From the NCBI GenBank assembly GCA_910576205.1, contig CAJTHL010000017.1:30702-94701 (forward strand): a DNA stretch of 64,000 bases, in the 5' to 3' direction. The number at the start of each line of letters is the position of its first letter. Positions within the stretch are counted from its first letter, which is position 1. The notes under the pieces were generated by a model, which had not been told where the DNA came from, ran no database searches, and saw nothing but the letters and a program-made list of their open reading frames with translations. The stretch is from Clostridia bacterium (GTDB taxonomy: Bacteria > Bacillota > Clostridia > Lachnospirales > Lachnospiraceae). Shown here in pieces: positions 59,902 through 64,000 of this stretch. The position numbers and the translations under genes are program-made.

Positions 59902-60888
59902 TTAATTCTCCTTTATGGTAAGAAAAAGCAGTTCCATAGTCAGATCAAAATTTACGTTGGCATTTAACCGGATTTTCGCTTTTTCCAAAGCCTTTATGAT
60001 GATTTCCAGTCCTTCATAAGAATGTTTGCTGGCATCCACGGAAATTTCCTCCAGCTCGTCGGAAAAGATTATGGCGTCTCCCTGACAGGTAGCCTTAAAC
60101 ATCAGTACATCCCTATACCACACCATAAGAATATCCAGATAATCCTGGATTGTCACCTTAAAATCGGAAATATCCTTTACACTGGCAATCACCTCATAGA
60201 TATCCATATCCCTAACGTTTTTCGCTATCCCAAGAGCATGATTCTTAATTCTGATAAAATCCTCCGATGTAGCCAGGCTGCATGCTTTCCCCAGATTTCC
60301 CCTGGCAAAGGCTACGCAGATTTCCGCCTGATAATCTGGAATCTGCATTTTTTCCATAAGATACATGCGTATTTCTTCATCCCGAAGGGGCTTTAATTTC
60401 AAGGTAACACAGCGGGAGATTATGGTAGGCAGGAATTTCCCACTGTTTGTGGTCAATAAAAGGATAATTCCGTAAGCCGGCGGCTCCTCGATTGTCTTTA
60501 AGAGGGCATTCTGGGCCTGCACGTTCATTTTCTCTGCCTCATCCACAATGTAGATTTTGTAGGGGCTGCTGTAGGGCTTAATCAGAATGTCACCGCAGAG
60601 TTTTTCCCGGATATCCTCCACGCCGATTGCCGCCTTCTCATGGGTCACCCGGATAATATCCGGCTGGTTTCCCGTGGCCGCCTGCCTGCAGGACGGGCAT
60701 CTCATACAAGGTTCCGTATCTCCTTCCCTGCATTGAAGGGCCTGAGCAAAAGCCGAAGCCAGCAGATTTTTACCCATACCTTCCTCGCCCTCAAAAATAT
60801 ATGCATGGGATACTTTTTTTAAAGAAATCGCACTCTGTAAATGATGGATAATCTGTTCATGTCCGATAATATCTGCAAACTTTCCCAT
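59902..60888 (-). CDS. holB: DNA polymerase III delta' subunit
   Basis: A 328-residue clamp-loader subunit. EGEEGMGKNLLASAFAQAL is the P-loop region, CMRCPSCRQAATG the zinc module, YIVDEAEKMNVQAQNALLKTIEEPP the Walker B/sensor region and TTNSGKFLPTIISRC the SRC box. Full length. Co-directional with ricT and the kinase-like gene. Confidence 0.95.
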   Translation of the reverse strand: MGKFADIIGHEQIIHHLQSAISLKKVSHAYIFEGEEGMGKNLLASAFAQALQCREGDTEPCMRCPSCRQAATGNQPDIIRVTHEKAAIGVEDIREKLCGDILIKPYSSPYKIYIVDEAEKMNVQAQNALLKTIEEPPAYGIILLLTTNSGKFLPTIISRCVTLKLKPLRDEEIRMYLMEKMQIPDYQAEICVAFARGNLGKACSLATSEDFIRIKNHALGIAKNVRDMDIYEVIASVKDISDFKVTIQDYLDILMVWYRDVLMFKATCQGDAIIFSDELEEISVDASKHSYEGLEIIIKALEKAKIRLNANVNFDLTMELLFLTIKEN

Positions 60889-60974
60889 GCGTTCCCCTTT
60901 CCCTTGTGTTTTTCCATGTTTTTAAGTATACCACAATTCCTTCAAAAGAGATAGTCTTTTCTCTTCCGGGCATT

Positions 60975-61568
60975 TTATATTTTCTTATGCTCCCGGATAA
61001 ACCCCCGTATCTCCTCCAGGCATCTCTCCAGATCGTCATTCTGAAAACGCCTGCTTATCCGTTCTGACCGGATTTTTTCTTCCGCGAAATCGTCGCTGTC
61101 CGTCAGAAAACGCCGGCACATTTCCTTGTATTTTGGCTTTTGTTCCAGGCGTTCCCGGTTGAGGGCCCGCTTTAGACGTTCTCCGTCCTCCACCTCCACA
61201 TAGATGGGAAGCACCTTTTCCCAGCCATAGTATTCCCGCACCGCATGAAAAGAACTCAGCACCCCGGTCATAAGATAATCCTTATTTTCCAGGTCGATTT
61301 TGTCACTGTCTGCTGTAAAATATTTCCATATTCCAAATGTCGTATCGTAAGAGCGCATTTCGATAAGCTTTCCCCTATTACGTATCTGTTCCAGGCCGGC
61401 ATCATCCGTAAAATAATATTCTACCCCCTGACGCTCTCCGTCCCGGATAGGGCGGGTTGTGTAGATGACAATGGGATGGAGCATAAGCGTCCTGTCCTCC
61501 AGCAGCCGTTTGTAAATGGTATCCTTTCCAGATGAGCTTTTTCCGATAATATAATAAATCTTTCCCAT
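60975..61568 (-). CDS. Guanylate kinase-like P-loop protein
   Basis: A 197-residue P-loop protein. YYIIGKSSSGKDTIYKRLL is Walker A. VIYTTRPIRDGERQGVEYYF is the guanylate kinase GMP-binding pattern, and RLKRALNRERLE resembles the lid. True Gmk has a Ser-Gly-Val-Gly-Lys loop and a different lid, so this may be a paralogue with altered specificity. It sits where tmk lies in Bacillus subtilis (decarboxylase-tmk-holB), a possible functional stand-in. Confidence 0.85.
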   Translation of the reverse strand: MGKIYYIIGKSSSGKDTIYKRLLEDRTLMLHPIVIYTTRPIRDGERQGVEYYFTDDAGLEQIRNRGKLIEMRSYDTTFGIWKYFTADSDKIDLENKDYLMTGVLSSFHAVREYYGWEKVLPIYVEVEDGERLKRALNRERLEQKPKYKEMCRRFLTDSDDFAEEKIRSERISRRFQNDDLERCLEEIRGFIREHKKI

Positions 61569-61585
61569 ATATTTTTCCTGTCTGT

Positions 61586-63016
61586 CTATTTTTTTAATAC
61601 ATAAATCTGCTTATCTTCTTCCAACCCCTGTATTTCTACTCCGCCCTTTTTCTGGTTATCAAGGATTCCCAGGATTTCCCGGGTAATAATCTCCCCTGGA
61701 GCCAGCAGAGGAATGCCTGGCGGGTATTGGTAGACAAAAGTCCCTGCGATTCGTCCACAGCTGTTTTTCAACAAAATCTTCTCTAAAGGGGAATCCAGGG
61801 CTGCGCTAATTGTCATTTCAATATGGGGACGCGTTAGCGTTTCCTCGGGCGGCGTCATTGTTATTTCCTGATTTTTTTCCATTTTGCTGTCCAGCTCTTT
61901 ATCCAGTTCTAATAAAGCATTCTTCAGCCTCTCAAATCCTTCTGCTGTGTCTGCCACAGAAGAAATGCCAAGGGAATAGGTAACCGTGCTCATCTCCATC
62001 TGTAGATTATACTCTCTAAGCAGCCGCTCCCCCAGCAGATTTCCGCTCCAGGGCGTACCCTTCACGGAAAAGAGAAGCCGTGAAAAATCCATATCCCACA
62101 CCTTTTTTCCATCACGGATATTTTCATCCATAAGGCGGATGCGCTTCAACGTACGACAATCCTCATAAAACTGCCTAAGCGCTTTTACCTGCCTGTCAAA
62201 TGCCTCCTCTCCTTGAGTTTCCAGAAATTCCATGCATTTGTCAATGCCAGCCATAAGAATATAGGAAGGACTGCTGCTCTGGTATACGGATAAAAACATG
62301 GCCAGCCGCCTTCTGTCCACCAAATCCCCATTCACATGCAAGAGGGCCGTCTGTGTCAGGGAAGGCAGAGTCTTATGAATGCTGTGTACTACAATATCTG
62401 CTCCCTGACTGACTGCGTCCTGTGGAAAATCCCTGTGAAAATGAAAATGTGCTCCGTGAGCCTGGTCTACAAGCAGGGGAATCCCCCGCCTGTGGACAAT
62501 CCGGGCAATCTTTTCCACATCCGAACAAATACCGTCATATGTAGGAGAAGTCAGAATAACTGCCTGGGCTTCCGGAAAGTTTTCCAGAGCTTTATCCACA
62601 TCTTGTGGATAAATACTGCCATTTATCCACAAATCACATTCCTGTTGTGGATAAATATAGGCGGCATCCAGATTTCCCAGGGCAATTCCATGATAGACAC
62701 TGCGATGGCAGTTTCTGGCCGCCAGAATTTTTCCCCCTTTTTTTGTACAGGCGGAAATGGCGCTTAGTATACCTGCCGTACTTCCGTTTATCAGAAAATG
62801 GGTTTCCCCAGAGCCATAGAGCCAGGCTGAGTGCTCCTGGGCCTTTGTAAGTATCCCGTCTTTTTGGGGATGATGAAGATCGTCAAATCCGTTGACCTCT
62901 GTAATATCCAGGGAATACAGGTTTGCAAAACCCCCTGTTTTCCTCTTGTGTCCAGGCATATGAAACCCATAGTAATCAGAATCCCCATATGCCTTTAATT
63001 TTTCGTACAAACCCAT
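61586..63016 (-). CDS. Orn/Lys/Arg decarboxylase family PLP enzyme
   Basis: A 476-residue fold-type I PLP enzyme of the YaaO/SpeA group. FHMPGHKRKTGGF is the family's N-terminal motif, HFLINGSTAGILSAISA binds the phosphate, PTYDGICSDVEKI and LLVDQAHGAHFHF carry PLP-contacting Asp/His, and VVHSIHKTLPSLTQ the Schiff-base Lys. Probably arginine or lysine decarboxylase for polyamine synthesis. First gene of the kinase-holB-ricT run. Confidence 0.92.
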   Translation of the reverse strand: MGLYEKLKAYGDSDYYGFHMPGHKRKTGGFANLYSLDITEVNGFDDLHHPQKDGILTKAQEHSAWLYGSGETHFLINGSTAGILSAISACTKKGGKILAARNCHRSVYHGIALGNLDAAYIYPQQECDLWINGSIYPQDVDKALENFPEAQAVILTSPTYDGICSDVEKIARIVHRRGIPLLVDQAHGAHFHFHRDFPQDAVSQGADIVVHSIHKTLPSLTQTALLHVNGDLVDRRRLAMFLSVYQSSSPSYILMAGIDKCMEFLETQGEEAFDRQVKALRQFYEDCRTLKRIRLMDENIRDGKKVWDMDFSRLLFSVKGTPWSGNLLGERLLREYNLQMEMSTVTYSLGISSVADTAEGFERLKNALLELDKELDSKMEKNQEITMTPPEETLTRPHIEMTISAALDSPLEKILLKNSCGRIAGTFVYQYPPGIPLLAPGEIITREILGILDNQKKGGVEIQGLEEDKQIYVLKK

Positions 63017-63113
63017 AATTTCTTACTTTCCCTTGCCCGCAGCCTTTTATTCTTTTCAACAATACATCTTATCATACTCTGGAAAATATGCCAATGCTAT
63101 ATTTTCCCATTAA

Positions 63114-63149
63114 TAAAAAAGAGGACAGCGTAGAAACCGCCATCCTCTA
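63114..63149 (-). terminator. Terminator of the rRNA-tRNA operon
   Basis: On the minus strand AGAGGATGGCG and CGCTGTCCTCT pair (with GU pairs) around GTTTCTA, followed by TTTTTTA. It follows tRNA-Phe by 17 bases. Confidence 0.8.
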
Positions 63150-63165
63150 CAGATCAACATATGAA

Positions 63166-63238
<73 letters not shown>

Positions 63239-63279
63239 ACATCACAACAGCCAGAAAATATAGCCGTATAAAAAGGAAA

Positions 63280-63353
63280 TGGCGAGGATAGGATTTGAAC
63301 CTATGACCTTCGGGTTATGAGCCCGACGAGCTTCCAGACTGCTCCACCTCGCG
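63280..63353 (-). tRNA. Initiator tRNA-fMet(CAT)
   Basis: CGCGAGGTGGAGCAGTCTGG start, anticodon arm CGGGC-TCATAAC-CCG region with CAT. Position 1 (C) and 72 (C) cannot pair, the initiator hallmark, although A72 is the usual form. CCA not encoded. Confidence 0.93.
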
Positions 63354-63397
63354 TTAATGTTTTGGGAATTATCCCTTATTCAATTATAGAATTACAA

Positions 63398-63479
63398 TGG
63401 ATGGAGAAGGATTCGAACCTTCGAAGGCGTTGCCAACAGATTTACAGTCTGCCCCCTTTGGCCACTCGGGAATCCATCC
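63398..63479 (-). tRNA. tRNA-Tyr(GTA)
   Basis: A class II tRNA of 82 bases: GGATGGA/TCCATCC acceptor, anticodon arm CAGA-CTGTAAA-TCTG with GTA, long variable arm and T-arm GAAGG-TTCGAAT-CCTTC. Confidence 0.95.
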
Positions 63480-63499
63480 ATAAGATACTTCTTATTAAA

Positions 63500-63572
63500 T
63501 GGGACCTATAGGGCTCGAACCTATGACCCTCTGCTTGTAAGGCAGATGCTCTCCCAGCTGAGCTAAGATCCC
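63500..63572 (-). tRNA. tRNA-Val(TAC)
   Basis: Acceptor GGGATCT/AGGTCCC (one GU pair), anticodon arm CTGCC-TTACAAG-CAG with TAC, T-arm ATAGG-TTCGAGC-CCTAT. Confidence 0.95.
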
Positions 63573-63577
63573 CTACA

Positions 63578-63651
63578 CGACCCAGATGGGACTCGAACCC
63601 ACGACCTCCGCCGTGACAGGGCGGCGCTCTAACCAACTGAGCCACTAGGCC
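63578..63651 (-). tRNA. tRNA-Asp(GTC)
   Basis: Acceptor GGCCTAG/CTGGGTC (with GU pairs) and discriminator G, as expected for Asp. Anticodon arm CCGCC-CTGTCAC-GGCGG with GTC. Confidence 0.95.
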
Positions 63652-63753
63652 ATTACACCTTCAAAATCACATACTGAATTCTCTCCGAAACCTTACATCC
63701 CTCTTACCATGACTTCCTGCCTGCTTCCGTTTTCCTCCTTCCACAGACTCCTC

Positions 63754-64000
63754 TGGTCAAGCCCTCGACCGATTAGTAACGGTCAGCTCCATGCATTGCT
63801 GCACTTCCACCTCCGCCCTATCTACCTCGTCGTCTTCAAGGGGTCTTACTTCCTCTTAAGAATGGGATATCCCATCTTGAGGGGGGCTTCACGCTTAGAT
63901 GCCTTCAGCGTTTATCCCGTCCCGGCTTGGCTACTCTGCCATGCACCTGGCGGTGCAACAGATCCACCAGCGGCCGGTCCATCCCGGTCCTCTCGTACTA
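63754..64000 (-). rRNA. 23S rRNA, 3' end (continues beyond window)
   Basis: On the minus strand the window edge starts in TAGTACGAGAGGACCGG, the sarcin-ricin loop, and continues through GCTGAAGGCATCTAAGC and TTACTAATCGGTCGAGG to GGCTTGACC near 63754. About 247 bases are visible. The 102 bases between it and tRNA-Asp contain no 5S rRNA or other feature. Confidence 0.97.

Overview
The window looks like a chromosome segment from a spore-forming, anaerobic Lachnospiraceae-type Firmicute (Clostridia). This rests on strong GGAGG ribosome-binding sites, frequent TTG/GTG starts, a large Bacillus/Clostridium-type SRP RNA, a T-box leader, the sporulation genes bofA, spmA, spmB and ricT, a clostridial Tad pilus locus, and protein families typical of that group (DUF5702, DUF2508, DUF2800, DUF2815). 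The species cannot be named from the sequence alone.

Layout. (1) 1-11.6 kb is the right part of a prophage or prophage-like element that continues beyond the left edge. A leftward replication module (primase, family A polymerase, DUF2815, DUF2800, several tiny genes, a GTG-started HTH protein) leads to a lysogeny/accessory region. That region holds duplicated 87-bp divergent spacers, YozE-like and DUF2321 genes, an HTH regulator facing an S24 repressor across TTCGTAAG operators, an Ltp-type superinfection-exclusion candidate, a Uma2 nuclease cassette bounded by matching hairpins, and a tyrosine integrase ending at tRNA-Ser(CGA). (2) 11.6-16.8 kb is housekeeping: tRNA-Ser, SRP RNA, tadA, a repeat-bearing Lachnospiraceae protein, rsmA, tatD and a Gfo/Idh/MocA oxidoreductase. 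(3) 17-18.4 kb is a lone hemerythrin/CheX-like/receiver fusion. (4) 18.4-25.5 kb is a sugar-acid cluster: LacI regulator with a perfect 22-bp palindrome at its own start, HpcH-type aldolase, TRAP transporter, hydroxyacid dehydrogenase and a second Gfo/Idh/MocA enzyme. (5) 25.5-35.1 kb is a complete Tad-type pilus locus with two prepilin peptidases and an FHA protein. (6) 35.2-35.8 kb holds bofA and the DUF2508 (YaaL-like) gene, divergent. (7) 35.8-46.6 kb is a glycan-use cluster: two URO-D superfamily proteins, a GHL6-type glycoside hydrolase, an ABC importer and a divergent YesM/YesN two-component pair. (8) 46.7-64 kb is housekeeping: metG with its Met T-box, a DUF885 protein, an SPL-type radical SAM protein, tRNA-Ala(GGC), recQ, a LysM-GH18 protein, spmA/spmB, abrB, rsmI, trmN6, ricT, holB, a guanylate-kinase-like gene, an Orn/Lys/Arg decarboxylase, five tRNAs and the 3' end of a 23S rRNA.

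The genes tadA-SRP, yaaL-bofA and decarboxylase-kinase-holB-ricT-trmN-rsmI-abrB-metG-tatD-rsmA are all neighbours near oriC in Bacillus subtilis. The window therefore looks like a rearranged origin-proximal region into which a prophage, catabolic clusters and the pilus locus have been inserted.

The least explained parts are the prophage accessory region (6-10.4 kb), the URO-D/GHL6 cluster, the hemerythrin-receiver fusion and the metal-motif TadE-like protein. All functions are inferred by reading motifs; no database search was run.
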